A stretch of DNA of 64,000 nt from Streptomyces sp. DvalAA-43 (GTDB taxonomy: Bacteria; Actinomycetota; Actinomycetes; Streptomycetales; Streptomycetaceae), in contig NZ_FMBW01000094.1 of the NCBI RefSeq assembly GCF_900091725.1, forward strand, positions 246,999 through 310,998. The letters are read 5' to 3'. Shown piece after piece: positions 53,328 to 62,371 of the stretch. The notes under the pieces are model-generated. The model ran no database searches. It was not told the DNA's origin and saw nothing but the letters and a program-made list of their open reading frames with translations. Made by a program: the position numbers and the translations under genes. Position 1 is the stretch's first letter. Each line of letters opens with the position of its first letter.

Positions 53328-54383
53328 ATGCAGCACCGGATTCTCGGCCGCACCGGCATCTCCGTGAGCAAGTACGCCCTGGGCACCCTGCGTCTGGGCG
53401 CCTGGGGGAACGGCGACCACGACGACGCGGTCCGGCTGATCCGCACGGCGCTGGACGGCGGCATCAACCTCATCGACACCGCCGACCAGTACTCCGGCGG
53501 CGAGGCCGAGGAGATCATCGGCAAGGCCGTCCACGGCCGTCGCGACGAGGTCGTACTCGCGACCAAGGGCCACTTCCCGGTCCGGATGGGGGACGGCGAC
53601 CCGAACCGGCGCGGCAACTCACGGCGCTGGCTCACCCGGGCCGTCGATGACAGCCTCCGGCGGCTCGGCACCGACCGCATCGACCTCTACCAGGTGCACC
53701 GCCCCGACCCGGCCACCGACATCGACGAGACACTGTCCGTGCTGTCCGACCTGGTGCGCGCGGGCAAGATCATGGCCATCGGCACCTCGGACTTCCCCGC
53801 CGAGCAGATCGTCGAGGCCCAGTGGGCCGCCGAGCGGCGTCACCACATCCCCTTCCACACCGAGCAGCCGCCGTACTCACTGTTCGTGCGCGGCATCGAG
53901 GCCGATGTGCTGCCCACCGCGCGGAAGTACGGGCTCGGCGTGCTGACCTGGAGCCCGCTCAACAGCGGCTGGCTCACCGGGCGGTTCCGGCACGGCGAGC
54001 CGATCGAGCTGAACGCCTTCCGCCGGGTGGTGGCCCACAAGTTCGACCTCGAACTGCCAGGCAACCGGCGCAAGGTCGAGGCCGTCGAGGAGCTGCTGGC
54101 CGTGGCGCGGGACGCCGGTGTCCCGCTGACGCATCTGGCCCTGGCGTTCGCGGCGGCCCATCCGGCCGTCACCTCGGTGATCCTCGGGCCCCGCACCGTC
54201 GACCAGTTGACCGACCAGCTCGCCGCCGCCGAGCTGGAGCTGGACGACGAGATCCTCGACCGGATCGACCGGATCGTCCCGCCCGGGGTCACCCTCAACC
54301 CCTCGGACGCCGACTACCGCACACCGGCCCTGGCCGTCGCCGAGCGGCGGCGCGGGCCCGCCGCCCGACCGGCCGCGGCCTGA
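53328..54383 (+). CDS. Aldo/keto reductase
   Basis: A 351-residue NADPH-dependent AKR. Catalytic residues are visible: Asp and Tyr in INLIDTADQYSGGEAEEI, Lys in VLATKGHF, His in DLYQVHRPD. NADPH-binding segments include GVLTWSPLNSGWLTGRFR and VILGPRTVDQLTDQL. It resembles the AKR group of sugar/aldehyde reductases such as YhdN/Tas. ATG 53328 follows AGGGAG. It is divergently paired with a TetR regulator. Confidence 0.92.
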   Translation: MQHRILGRTGISVSKYALGTLRLGAWGNGDHDDAVRLIRTALDGGINLIDTADQYSGGEAEEIIGKAVHGRRDEVVLATKGHFPVRMGDGDPNRRGNSRRWLTRAVDDSLRRLGTDRIDLYQVHRPDPATDIDETLSVLSDLVRAGKIMAIGTSDFPAEQIVEAQWAAERRHHIPFHTEQPPYSLFVRGIEADVLPTARKYGLGVLTWSPLNSGWLTGRFRHGEPIELNAFRRVVAHKFDLELPGNRRKVEAVEELLAVARDAGVPLTHLALAFAAAHPAVTSVILGPRTVDQLTDQLAAAELELDDEILDRIDRIVPPGVTLNPSDADYRTPALAVAERRRGPAARPAAA

Positions 54384-54399
54384 GGGCCGACCCGTGCCC

Positions 54400-54457
54400 C
54401 GATGCCCGGTCCCGGCCTGGTCCTGACGAGTGACCCCAGGGCCGGAACCGGGCATCG
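54400..54457. terminator. Long bidirectional hairpin terminator
   Basis: CGATGCCCGGT (54400-54410) pairs with ACCGGGCATCG (54447-54457); an inner GGCC/GGCC pair extends the stem. It lies between the converging reductase and methyltransferase genes. Confidence 0.65.
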
Positions 54458-54462
54458 CCGCG

Positions 54463-55206
54463 CTATCGCCCGTCCCCGTTCCGGCGCTCGGCGGGGCCCA
54501 GCACGAACCAGCGCGCGGGCAGGGCGACGCGGGTTCCGTCGGGCAGGTACTCGGTCTGGGCCAGGGCGGTCGCACCGTCGGCCAGCGTGGTGAGGCCGGC
54601 CTCCTGGAGCAGCCGGCGCACCTCCTCCTCCGAGGAGCTCGCGGGCTTGAGCCCATGGGCCAGGACCCGGCGCAGCTTCTCCGGCGGGCCGTCCGGGCCC
54701 TGCGCCACCTGTTGGAGCACGTCCTTGGAGGCCGGCGTCGGCTCGACGACGAAGGCCCGTCCCCGCTCCCCCACCAGCACCGCGACGGCCGCGGCGACCG
54801 CCGCCCTGGCCTCGGGCTCGCTCTGGTGGATCACCGCACGCATATAGACATTGGTGTCACCGGTCCGCTCGTGCAGGGCCGCCACCGCCTCCGCGTCGAC
54901 GAGGTCGAGCTGGGCGAACTCGGCGACGCCCTCGGGATCCGCGTGCCGGGCGTGGGCGATCGCCGCGTGCGAGAGGTCCACCCCGATCGCCCGGGAGAAA
55001 CGGGTGGCGAGATAGCGGGTCTGGGTGCCGTTGCCGCAGCCGAGGTCGACGACGGGCAGCGAGGTGTCGGCGTGCGGCAGGAGCAGTTCGGTGTGGGGTA
55101 CGGAGGTGAGGGACGGGTCGGAGTCCCAGATCGCCTCGCCGGGTGTGTCCGAGGTGGCGGACCAGTAGCCCTCCCACGCCTCGCGGTAACGCCGTGACAC
55201 GTCCAT
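54463..55206 (-). CDS. Class I SAM-dependent methyltransferase
   Basis: A 247-residue protein with motif I VVDLGCGNGTQT (52-63), motif II AIGVDLSHAAI, and a helical N-terminus (YREAWEGYWSATSDTPGEAI). It resembles small-molecule methyltransferases. ATG 55206 with GGGGAG 5 nt upstream is preferred to GTG 55212. Substrate unknown; it is a single gene between two strong terminator or promoter regions. Confidence 0.83.
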   Translation of the reverse strand: MDVSRRYREAWEGYWSATSDTPGEAIWDSDPSLTSVPHTELLLPHADTSLPVVDLGCGNGTQTRYLATRFSRAIGVDLSHAAIAHARHADPEGVAEFAQLDLVDAEAVAALHERTGDTNVYMRAVIHQSEPEARAAVAAAVAVLVGERGRAFVVEPTPASKDVLQQVAQGPDGPPEKLRRVLAHGLKPASSSEEEVRRLLQEAGLTTLADGATALAQTEYLPDGTRVALPARWFVLGPAERRNGDGR

Positions 55207-55317
55207 GCGCACTCCCCGGTCCGTTCGTCCTGATCCATTCTGTTCAGGACCGGACTACCCTCCCGGGGCGGTCGCGGCAAGAGCGCGCACAGCATCCGCC
55301 CGCTCGCGGCGGGGCCT

Positions 55318-57747
55318 TCACCAGCTGTGTGACCGGGGACGCGGGATCCCGCCGAGTGCCTGTTCGAACCAGACGGTCTTGCCGTGCGCGGTGGTGCTGG
55401 TGCCCCACTCCCGGGCGAGGCTGCTCACCACGAGCAGCCCGCGGCCGGACTCGTCGTGGCAGGCGGCGTCGAGCAGGGTGGCCGGGGCGGGTTCGTCGTC
55501 GCTCACCTCGCACAGCAGGGCGCCGGTGCGGACCAGGCGGAGCCCGATGTGATGGCACCGGCTGTGCTTCACCGCGTTGGTCACGAGCTCGCTGACCATC
55601 AGCTCGGCCGCCTCCACCGCGTCCGGCAGTGCCCAGTCGAGCAGCTTCCCGCGCACCAGGCGCCGGGAGCGCGCCACTTCGCGCGGGTCCAGGGCGAGTT
55701 GCCATTCGGCGACGTGGTCGTCCGGGATGCCGTTCAACCGGGCCATCAGCAGCGCCACGTCGTCCTTGCGGCCGCCGCGCGGGTTGAGGGCCCGGATGAT
55801 CGTGTCGCAGGCGTCGTCCATGGAGGCGGCGGGGTGGGCCGCCGAGGCGCAGAGCGCGGCGAGCCCGGCGCCGATGTCCTGGCCGCGCACCTCCACGAGG
55901 CCGTCGGTGCACAGGACCAGCCGGTCACCGGGCCGCACCCGCACGGTCGCGGTCTCGAAGGCGACGCCGCCCACGCCGATCGGGGCGCCGGTGGGCAGGT
56001 CCAGGAGTTCGGCCCGGCCGTCCTCGGCGCGGACGAGCACGGGCGGGATGTGGCCGGCGTTGGCGATCTGGAGCTCGGAACGGATCGGGTCGTAGACGGC
56101 GTAGAGGCAGGTCGCCAGATACTGCTCACCGAGGCGCTGCGCCAGGTCGTCGAGGTTGCGCAGCAGCTGGGCCGGCGGCATCTCCATCATGGCCATGGTC
56201 AGCACCGCGGTACGCAACTGACCCATCATCGCTGCCGAGTTGAGTCCGTGCCCCATGACGTCACCGACGACCAGCGCGGTCCGGGAGCCGGGCAGCTTCA
56301 CCGAGTCGAACCAGTCGCCGCCGATCCTTCCGAGCCGGGCGCCGGGCAGATAGCGGGTCGCGATGTCGCAGCCCGCCATGCGCGGTTCGACCTGGGGCAG
56401 CATGCTGTCCTGGAGGGTGTCGGCGACATTCTCCTGATACGTGTACATGCGTGCGTTGTCGAGTACGAGCCCGGCACGGGCGGCGAGTTCGGCACCCGTG
56501 GTGCGGTCCATGTCGTCGAAGGGCTCGCGGCCGGGACGGCGCATCAGGACCATGAAGCCGAGCACCACGTCACGGGCCTTGAGCGGCACGATGAGCAGCG
56601 ACCGGTGGGTGATCAGCGGGCGCAGGTCACGCTTCTCGAACTCGCCCGAGATCCGGTTGCTCAGCTCCTCGCCGACGTACGGGACGAGGACCGGCTCGCC
56701 GGTGACCATGCACTGGAAGAACGGGGTGTGTTCGGGGAAGGCGATGGATTCGCCGACCGGGACGGTGTCGTCCCAGCGGCCCGGTTCGTCGTTGTGCTCG
56801 ACCCAGACCCGGTGCCAGACGGTGGTGACGTCGGGCGGCCCGTCCGGGAAGCCCTCGCCGGCCAGGACCGCGTCGCGCAGATGCGTGCCCGCGAAGTCGG
56901 TGAAGCGGGGGACGGCGGCGCTGGTGACCTCGCGGATGGTGCGTTCCAGGTCGAGGGAGGTGCCGATGCGGCCGCTGACCTCGTTGAGGAACTCCAGCCG
57001 TTCACGGACCGCCGCGTATTCGAGGTCCAGTTCGGGGCGGGGGACGGCTCGGGGCTCGGGCGCTTCGCCATCGCCGCGCGGACCGGGGGCGAGGGGGCGG
57101 GCGGTGTGTCGCGGAACACCCCAGTCGGGGGTGACCGGGATCCGGCTCAGCTGGCTGAACTCCAGGACCGGGTAGCCGAGTTCGAGGACCTGGGCGACGA
57201 TCCTGGTCGCCTCCCCCACGCTCATGCTGGGCAGGATCTCGGGCAGCCGGCCCGCCAGTTCCTCGTAGCCGGGGAAGTCGGTGTGGAGCGCGAAGGCGGG
57301 GGCGACCGTACCGGCGTCCCGGCCGTCGGCCTTCTCGGCGCCGCTCACCCGGGCGGCGTCCGCGGCGAGCACCAGGAGCCGCCCGGAGCCGGGGCCGACC
57401 AGTGGATAGGCCCACCACAGGACGTCGATCCGGCCCTGTTCCGGTTCGTCGATCCGGGCGCGGCCCGACGCCGGGTAGGAGAGGGACCCGCCCGGTGCGC
57501 CGTCGAGCTCGGGACCGAATCCGCCGCGGTCCTCCTCCGCCTGACCCAACACGCCACTGATCGGCAGGAGTTCACCGGCGGGGCAGCCGAGTGCCTCCTG
57601 TCTGGTGACACCGAAGAGCCGTCTCGCGCCGCTCGACCAGTGGGAGACGAGTCCGTTCTCGTCGACCACCGCGACGGCCAGCGGCACCCTGCCTGTCGAG
57701 GCGTCACGCGGCGGTGGTGTCCGCTGCGCCGGCACATCGCGATCCAT
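55318..57747 (-). CDS. SpoIIE-type PP2C phosphatase with PAS, GAF and anti-sigma-like kinase domains
   Basis: An 809-residue multi-domain regulator. The N-terminal PAS (PLAVAVVDENGLVSHWSSGA, residues ~20-130) is followed by a linker, then a GAF domain (~250-420, e.g. PLITHRSLLIVPLKARDVVL), a SpoIIE/PP2C phosphatase core with GGDWFDSVKLPGSRTALVVG and DVMGHGLNSAAMM, and a C-terminal HATPase of the RsbW type (ELVTNAVKHSRCHHIGLRLV, DESGRGLLVVSSLA). Streptomyces has dozens of such proteins that control anti-anti-sigma factors in stress or development. Most of the metal aspartates appear present. ATG 57747; GGAG is ~12 nt upstream. Confidence 0.9.
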   Translation of the reverse strand: MDRDVPAQRTPPPRDASTGRVPLAVAVVDENGLVSHWSSGARRLFGVTRQEALGCPAGELLPISGVLGQAEEDRGGFGPELDGAPGGSLSYPASGRARIDEPEQGRIDVLWWAYPLVGPGSGRLLVLAADAARVSGAEKADGRDAGTVAPAFALHTDFPGYEELAGRLPEILPSMSVGEATRIVAQVLELGYPVLEFSQLSRIPVTPDWGVPRHTARPLAPGPRGDGEAPEPRAVPRPELDLEYAAVRERLEFLNEVSGRIGTSLDLERTIREVTSAAVPRFTDFAGTHLRDAVLAGEGFPDGPPDVTTVWHRVWVEHNDEPGRWDDTVPVGESIAFPEHTPFFQCMVTGEPVLVPYVGEELSNRISGEFEKRDLRPLITHRSLLIVPLKARDVVLGFMVLMRRPGREPFDDMDRTTGAELAARAGLVLDNARMYTYQENVADTLQDSMLPQVEPRMAGCDIATRYLPGARLGRIGGDWFDSVKLPGSRTALVVGDVMGHGLNSAAMMGQLRTAVLTMAMMEMPPAQLLRNLDDLAQRLGEQYLATCLYAVYDPIRSELQIANAGHIPPVLVRAEDGRAELLDLPTGAPIGVGGVAFETATVRVRPGDRLVLCTDGLVEVRGQDIGAGLAALCASAAHPAASMDDACDTIIRALNPRGGRKDDVALLMARLNGIPDDHVAEWQLALDPREVARSRRLVRGKLLDWALPDAVEAAELMVSELVTNAVKHSRCHHIGLRLVRTGALLCEVSDDEPAPATLLDAACHDESGRGLLVVSSLAREWGTSTTAHGKTVWFEQALGGIPRPRSHSW

Positions 57748-57897
57748 GGTTGGAAGGCTCCTTCCCCACCGCAACGTTCTGCGGCTCGTGACTCCACGGT
57801 ACGGCCCCACGGCCGGCGCGCGCCGGTCATCGGTCCAATCGCCGACCGCGGTGGTGCGCCCGGCGCACCGGTGGGCGCACCGAGCGGTCCGGACGCG

Positions 57898-57931
57898 GCG
57901 GGCCGGCCGGTGAAGTCACCGGCCGGCCCGC
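57898..57931. terminator. Perfect hairpin terminator after the MFS gene
   Basis: GCGGGCCGGCCGGTGA/TCACCGGCCGGCCCGC, 16 complementary bases around 2 nt, just downstream of the MFS stop on the minus strand. Confidence 0.7.
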
Positions 57932-57946
57932 CGTCTCTCCGAACGA

Positions 57947-60397
57947 TCAGTCCTCGTGCCCCAGTTGGAGGTCGCGCTCGGTGCGTCCGCCGCCCGCCAC
58001 CTGGAGGACGGTGGCCACCGGCGGGTATCCGGCCGCGATCACCGTGTACTCGCCGGTGGACAGGTCCACGAACCGGAATGCCCCGTCGGGCCCGGTGGTG
58101 AGGGTGTCGACCACATTGCCCGCCGCGTCCAGGAGGGTGACCCGGGCGTCCTCGACGGGGCGCCCGCCGCTCGCCCGTACGATGCCGCGCAGCACCGCGC
58201 CGCCGGCCAGTTCGATGTCCTGCCGGGTCTCCCTGGCCGCCTGCACGCTCACCGGCAGCGCGGCGGGCCGGAAGGCGGGGGCGCTGGCGGCGAGGGTGTA
58301 CTCGCCCGCCACCAACTCCGTGATCACATAGCCGCCTTCACGGCCGCTGCGGCTGGAGGCGACGACTTCGCCGCGGACATCGGTGAGGGTGACGGCGGCG
58401 TCGCGCACCGGTGTGCCGTCGGCGGTGACGACGGTCCCGGCGAGGCGCCCGGCGCCGCCGAGCACCACGTCCAGCTCGACGGGCCGTTCGCCCACGGTGA
58501 CGCTGACGGCCTGCGGCTGGTGTCCGCCGGCCGCGGCGATGAGGACGTACGAACCGGCGCCGGGCACACTGAGCGCGTACCGCCCGTCGTCGCCGCTCGC
58601 GCCCCGTCCGACCTGCTGGCCCTGGACGTCGATGAGGGTGAGGGCGGCGCGCGGGACCTTCGTGCCGTCGGGGTGCTGGACGCTGCCGCAGACCGGCACG
58701 CCCGAGAGATAGACGGGCGGTGGCACGGCGGCCTCGGTGGCCGGGGTGGTGCGGGCGGCCGGAAGGGTCACGGACTCGGCGGCGCTTTCGGGGCTGTGGT
58801 GGGACACCAGCGGTTTCTCCTTGAGGAAGAAGGCGAAGAACATGCCGAGCGCGAGCACCGGCACGAGATAGAGGAAGATCCGCGGCATCGCGTCCGCGTA
58901 CGCCTGGATATAGCTGTCGCGCAGCGCGGGGGGCATCGCGTGGACCAGCTGCGGGGTGATCGACTCGGGATCGGGGAGGTCGGCGCCGGACGGCAGCCGG
59001 ACGGCGAGCGCGTCGGCGAGGCGGCCCGCGAAGAGCGTCCCGAAGACGGCGGCGCCGACGCTGCCGCCGATCTGCCGGAAGTAGTTGTTGGCGCTGGTGG
59101 CCGAGCCGATGTCGGCGGGTGCGACGGAGTTCTGCACGGCGAGCACCAGCACCGGCATGATCAGCCCGATCCCGATGCCGAGTACGGCCTGCGCGATGCT
59201 GTACTCGATGCGCGGGGTGTCGGTTTCGAGGCGGGAGAGCAGCCACATCCCCACCACCGAGGTCGCGCCGCCGACGATCGGGTGGATGCGGTAGCGGCCG
59301 GTGCGGGAGATCAGCTGGCCGGAGACGACGGACGCGATGACGATGCCGCCCATCATCGGCAGCATCAGCAGTCCGGATTCGGTGGCCGTGGCACCGTCGA
59401 CCATCTGGAGGAAGGTCGGCAGATAGCTGGCGGCGCCGAACAGCCCCACCCCGACGACCGCCCCGACGAGTGCGGTGACATTGAAGATCGAGTCGCGGAA
59501 CAGCCGCAGCGGGATGATGGGTTCGGCGGCCCGGTGCTCGACGACCAGGAACAGCAGAGTCGTTCCGGCGGCTCCGACCCCCAGCGCCAGGATGGTGCGC
59601 GAGCCCCACGCGTACTCCGTGCCGCCCCAACTGGTCAGCAGCACCAGGCAGGTGGAGGCGGCGGCGAGCAGCAGCGCGCCGAGGACGTCGAGCCGGGGCC
59701 GGACGGTGGGCCTGGGGAGTTTCAGCACGACGGTGATGACGGCGAGCGTGACCAGGCCGAACGGGACGTTGATGTAGAAGCACCAGCGCCAGGAGGCATG
59801 GTCGGTGAAGAAGCCGCCGAGCAGCGGGCCCGCCACGGAGGCGAGACCGAACGCGGCGCCGATGAGCCCCATGAACCGGCCGCGCTCCCGGGGCGGCACG
59901 ACATCCGCGATGATCGCCTGGACGCCGATCATCAGTCCGCCGCCGCCGATGCCCTGGACGGCGCGGAAGGCGATCAGCTCGTCCATGGTGCGGGACCAGC
60001 CGGCGAGCGCGGAGCCGATGACGAAGACGACGATGGCGAACTGGAAGACGCCCTTGCGGCCGAAGAGGTCGCCGAGCTTTCCGTAGATCGGCAGGCCGAT
60101 CGTGGAGGCGAGCAGATAGGCGGTGACGGCCCAGGACATCTTCTCCAGGCCGTGCAGCTCGCCGACGATCTTCGGCAGCGCGGTGGCGACGATCATCTGG
60201 TCGAGCGCCGCGAGCAGCAGTGTGAGCATCAGCCCGAGGAAGAGCAGCCGGATGCTGCGGGGGCTGGTCTCCGGTACGCCGGACGGGGCGGGATCCGGCG
60301 CGGCCTCGACGGGTGGCGACGGAGGCGGTACGGCGGCCGCCCCGACGGTCCCCGCACCGTCCGGCTCCTCCTCCAGCAGAGTGATCCCACCCACCAC
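57947..60397 (-). CDS. DHA2-type MFS efflux transporter with three C-terminal carboxypeptidase-regulatory-like repeats
   Basis: An 816-residue protein. Residues ~40-545 are a 14-helix drug:H+ antiporter (motif A GKLGDLFGRKGVFQ, motif C-like GPLLGGFFTDHASWRW). The last ~240 residues are three tandem beta-sandwich repeats, each with the pattern GxV.adGtPv..A.VtLtD..G.vv...(S)G.dG.Y....L..G.Y.L.A.a, e.g. LAGTVVTADGTPVRDAAVTL, and YVITELVAGEYTLAASAP. These CarboxypepD_reg-like modules usually sit outside the cell. GTG 60397 is favoured because GGGGAG lies 6 nt upstream; ATG 60418 has a weak site. Substrate unknown. Confidence 0.85.
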   Translation of the reverse strand: MVGGITLLEEEPDGAGTVGAAAVPPPSPPVEAAPDPAPSGVPETSPRSIRLLFLGLMLTLLLAALDQMIVATALPKIVGELHGLEKMSWAVTAYLLASTIGLPIYGKLGDLFGRKGVFQFAIVVFVIGSALAGWSRTMDELIAFRAVQGIGGGGLMIGVQAIIADVVPPRERGRFMGLIGAAFGLASVAGPLLGGFFTDHASWRWCFYINVPFGLVTLAVITVVLKLPRPTVRPRLDVLGALLLAAASTCLVLLTSWGGTEYAWGSRTILALGVGAAGTTLLFLVVEHRAAEPIIPLRLFRDSIFNVTALVGAVVGVGLFGAASYLPTFLQMVDGATATESGLLMLPMMGGIVIASVVSGQLISRTGRYRIHPIVGGATSVVGMWLLSRLETDTPRIEYSIAQAVLGIGIGLIMPVLVLAVQNSVAPADIGSATSANNYFRQIGGSVGAAVFGTLFAGRLADALAVRLPSGADLPDPESITPQLVHAMPPALRDSYIQAYADAMPRIFLYLVPVLALGMFFAFFLKEKPLVSHHSPESAAESVTLPAARTTPATEAAVPPPVYLSGVPVCGSVQHPDGTKVPRAALTLIDVQGQQVGRGASGDDGRYALSVPGAGSYVLIAAAGGHQPQAVSVTVGERPVELDVVLGGAGRLAGTVVTADGTPVRDAAVTLTDVRGEVVASSRSGREGGYVITELVAGEYTLAASAPAFRPAALPVSVQAARETRQDIELAGGAVLRGIVRASGGRPVEDARVTLLDAAGNVVDTLTTGPDGAFRFVDLSTGEYTVIAAGYPPVATVLQVAGGGRTERDLQLGHED

Positions 60398-60584
60398 GTA
60401 CCGCTCCCCTCGTCGCATCTGCGCCGCCCTTTTCTCGCATTGTGCGATCGGCGAGGGCAAACGCGACGGGGGGCGCCAGCGGCGCACGCCAGGGGCTTAA
60501 CTCCCGGTGAGAGCCGCTACGGCGCACCACCGGCGGGCCGGGAAAACCACCCGAACCGGTGAGGCCGGTCAAGAGCGGGGCAGG

Positions 60585-61028
60585 CTACTTCTCGACCTCG
60601 GTGGCGAGATTCTGCAGCAGCTCGTCGTAGATCCGCCCGAGCCCCTTGGGCGCGAAGGTCCTCTCGAAGAATCCGCCGATGCCGCCGGCGCCGTTCCAGA
60701 CGGTCGAGACGACCGCCTTCGACCTGCCCTCGCCGGCCGGGGTGACGGTCCAGGTGGTGACCATCGAGGAATTGCGGTCCTTCTCGACGAGCTGACCGTC
60801 GGTGGGCTCGGTGACCTCCAGCAGGCAGTCGCGCACCCGCTTGCTGGTGGCCTGGAGCTTCCAGTGGACGAGCGTGCCCTCGCCGTCACCGCCCTCGCGC
60901 ACCTCGTACTCGCTGAAGTGGCCGGGCAGCACCTTGCCCCGGACCTCCTTGTAGTCGGCCAGCGCGTCGAACACCGTCTCCGCGTCCGCCGCGATGACTC
61001 GTTCCGTCGTGGCCTCGACCTGCGCCAT
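60585..61028 (-). CDS. SRPBCC (START/PYR-like) family protein
   Basis: A 147-residue helix-grip protein: ATTERVIAADAETVFDALAD at the N-terminus and a long C-terminal helix (GLGRIYDELLQNLATEVEK). Members bind hydrophobic ligands or act as polyketide cyclases. No catalytic residue can be assigned. GGAGGAACAGCC precedes the ATG. It is divergent from the Rv2578c-type radical SAM gene. Confidence 0.83.
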   Translation of the reverse strand: MAQVEATTERVIAADAETVFDALADYKEVRGKVLPGHFSEYEVREGGDGEGTLVHWKLQATSKRVRDCLLEVTEPTDGQLVEKDRNSSMVTTWTVTPAGEGRSKAVVSTVWNGAGGIGGFFERTFAPKGLGRIYDELLQNLATEVEK

Positions 61029-61132
61029 GGCTGTTCCTCCAGCACTCGGTTGTTCGGGGGTGTGCTGAGCCAACCACCTCCGGGACGCCGCTCAAAATCC
61101 GGTCCGGGACGAAGGGAAGAAAACGATCAAGG

Positions 61133-61144
61133 GAACAAGTGTTC
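61133..61144. promoter_or_regulatory. SOS (LexA) box-like site
   Basis: GAAC-AAGT-GTTC, matching the inner core of the actinobacterial LexA box (CGAAC-RNRY-GTTCG) with both outer bases different. It overlaps a TATTCT (61145-61150) possible -10 and lies 34 nt upstream of the radical SAM start. Confidence 0.5.
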
Positions 61145-61177
61145 TATTCTCTGTCCAGCACTACCGAGGAGGCGTCC

Positions 61178-62218
61178 ATGCGCTGGGACAATCTGGTCGA
61201 GAACCCCGCCGTGACCGGGAACAGCGCGCTCTTCACCGCCGACGCGGTGACCACGCGCACCTTCGACACCCCCGAGTTCCGGGGGATCACCTTCCACGAG
61301 GTCCGGGCCCGTTCGATCGTGAACCGGGTGCCGGGCGCATCACGGATGCCGTTCGAATGGACCGTCAATCCGTACAGGGGCTGTTCGCACGCCTGCGTCT
61401 ACTGCTTCGCGCGCAAGACCCACAGCTATCTGGATCTCGACACCGGACTCGGCTTCGACTCCCAGATCGTCGTCAAGACCAACGCCCCTGAGCTGCTGCG
61501 CACCCAGCTCGCGTCCAGTCGCTGGCACGGCGCGCACATCGCGATGGGCACCAATGTCGACTGCTACCAGCGCGCCGAGGGCCGGTACCGGTTGATGCCC
61601 GGCATCATCTCGGCCCTGCGCGACCACGCGAACCCGTTCTCGATCCTGACCAAGGGAACGCTGATCCTGCGCGATCTGGAGCTGCTGCGGCAGGCGGCCG
61701 AGGTCACCGACGTCGGCATCTCCGTCTCGGTCGGCTTCGTCGACGACGCGCTGTGGCGCACCGTCGAGCCCGGCACCCCCTCCCCCGGGCGCCGCCTCGA
61801 CGCCGTCCGCACCCTGAGCGAGCACGGCATCGACTGCGGGGTACTCATGGCCCCGGTCATCCCGTTCCTCGGCGACCATCCGGACCAGCTGCGCGCCACG
61901 GTCCGCGCCATCGCCGCCGCCGGGGCGACCTCGGTCACCCCCCTCGTCCTCCATCTGCGGCCCGGCGCCCGGGAGTGGTACATGCAGTGGCTCGGGAACC
62001 ACCACCCCCATCTGGTGCGGCGGTACGAGCGGCTGTACGCCGAGGGAGCCTACGCGCCCAAGTGGTACCAGCGCCGCATCACCCGGTACGTCCACGAGCT
62101 GGCGACCGAGTTCGGCATCGGCCCCTCGCACCGGGGCACCGCCCGACGGCTCCCCGTGCGCGGGGAGCGCCCCCCGGCGCCCGACGGCCCCGGGCCCACC
62201 CAGCTCACCCTGCTCTGA
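61178..62218 (+). CDS. Rv2578c-family radical SAM protein (SPL-like)
   Basis: A 346-residue radical SAM protein of the Rv2578c family, related to spore photoproduct lyase-like proteins. The cluster motif is CSHACVYCFARKTH (CxxxCxxC), preceded by FEWTVNPYRG. Other family blocks are AMGTNVDCYQRAEGRYRLMP, SILTKGTLILRDLELLRQAA and ECHGID-like EHGIDCGVLMAPVIPFLGDH. The C-terminal tail is disordered and proline-rich. ATG 61178 follows GAGGAGGCGTCC. An SOS-box-like site upstream suggests a DNA-damage connection. Confidence 0.9.
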   Translation: MRWDNLVENPAVTGNSALFTADAVTTRTFDTPEFRGITFHEVRARSIVNRVPGASRMPFEWTVNPYRGCSHACVYCFARKTHSYLDLDTGLGFDSQIVVKTNAPELLRTQLASSRWHGAHIAMGTNVDCYQRAEGRYRLMPGIISALRDHANPFSILTKGTLILRDLELLRQAAEVTDVGISVSVGFVDDALWRTVEPGTPSPGRRLDAVRTLSEHGIDCGVLMAPVIPFLGDHPDQLRATVRAIAAAGATSVTPLVLHLRPGAREWYMQWLGNHHPHLVRRYERLYAEGAYAPKWYQRRITRYVHELATEFGIGPSHRGTARRLPVRGERPPAPDGPGPTQLTLL

Positions 62219-62371
62219 TCCGCCGGAACCGTCGCAGCGAACCCCGGCGGAGCCAATCCGAGCAAATGGGTCAACTCTCGACATAACAGGTCCTTCCTGG
62301 TGCGAATGCGGGGAGCATGCGGCGGGGGCTGCGCCACGCGCAGCCGTGTTTCCCCCACCACGGGAGGCCAT

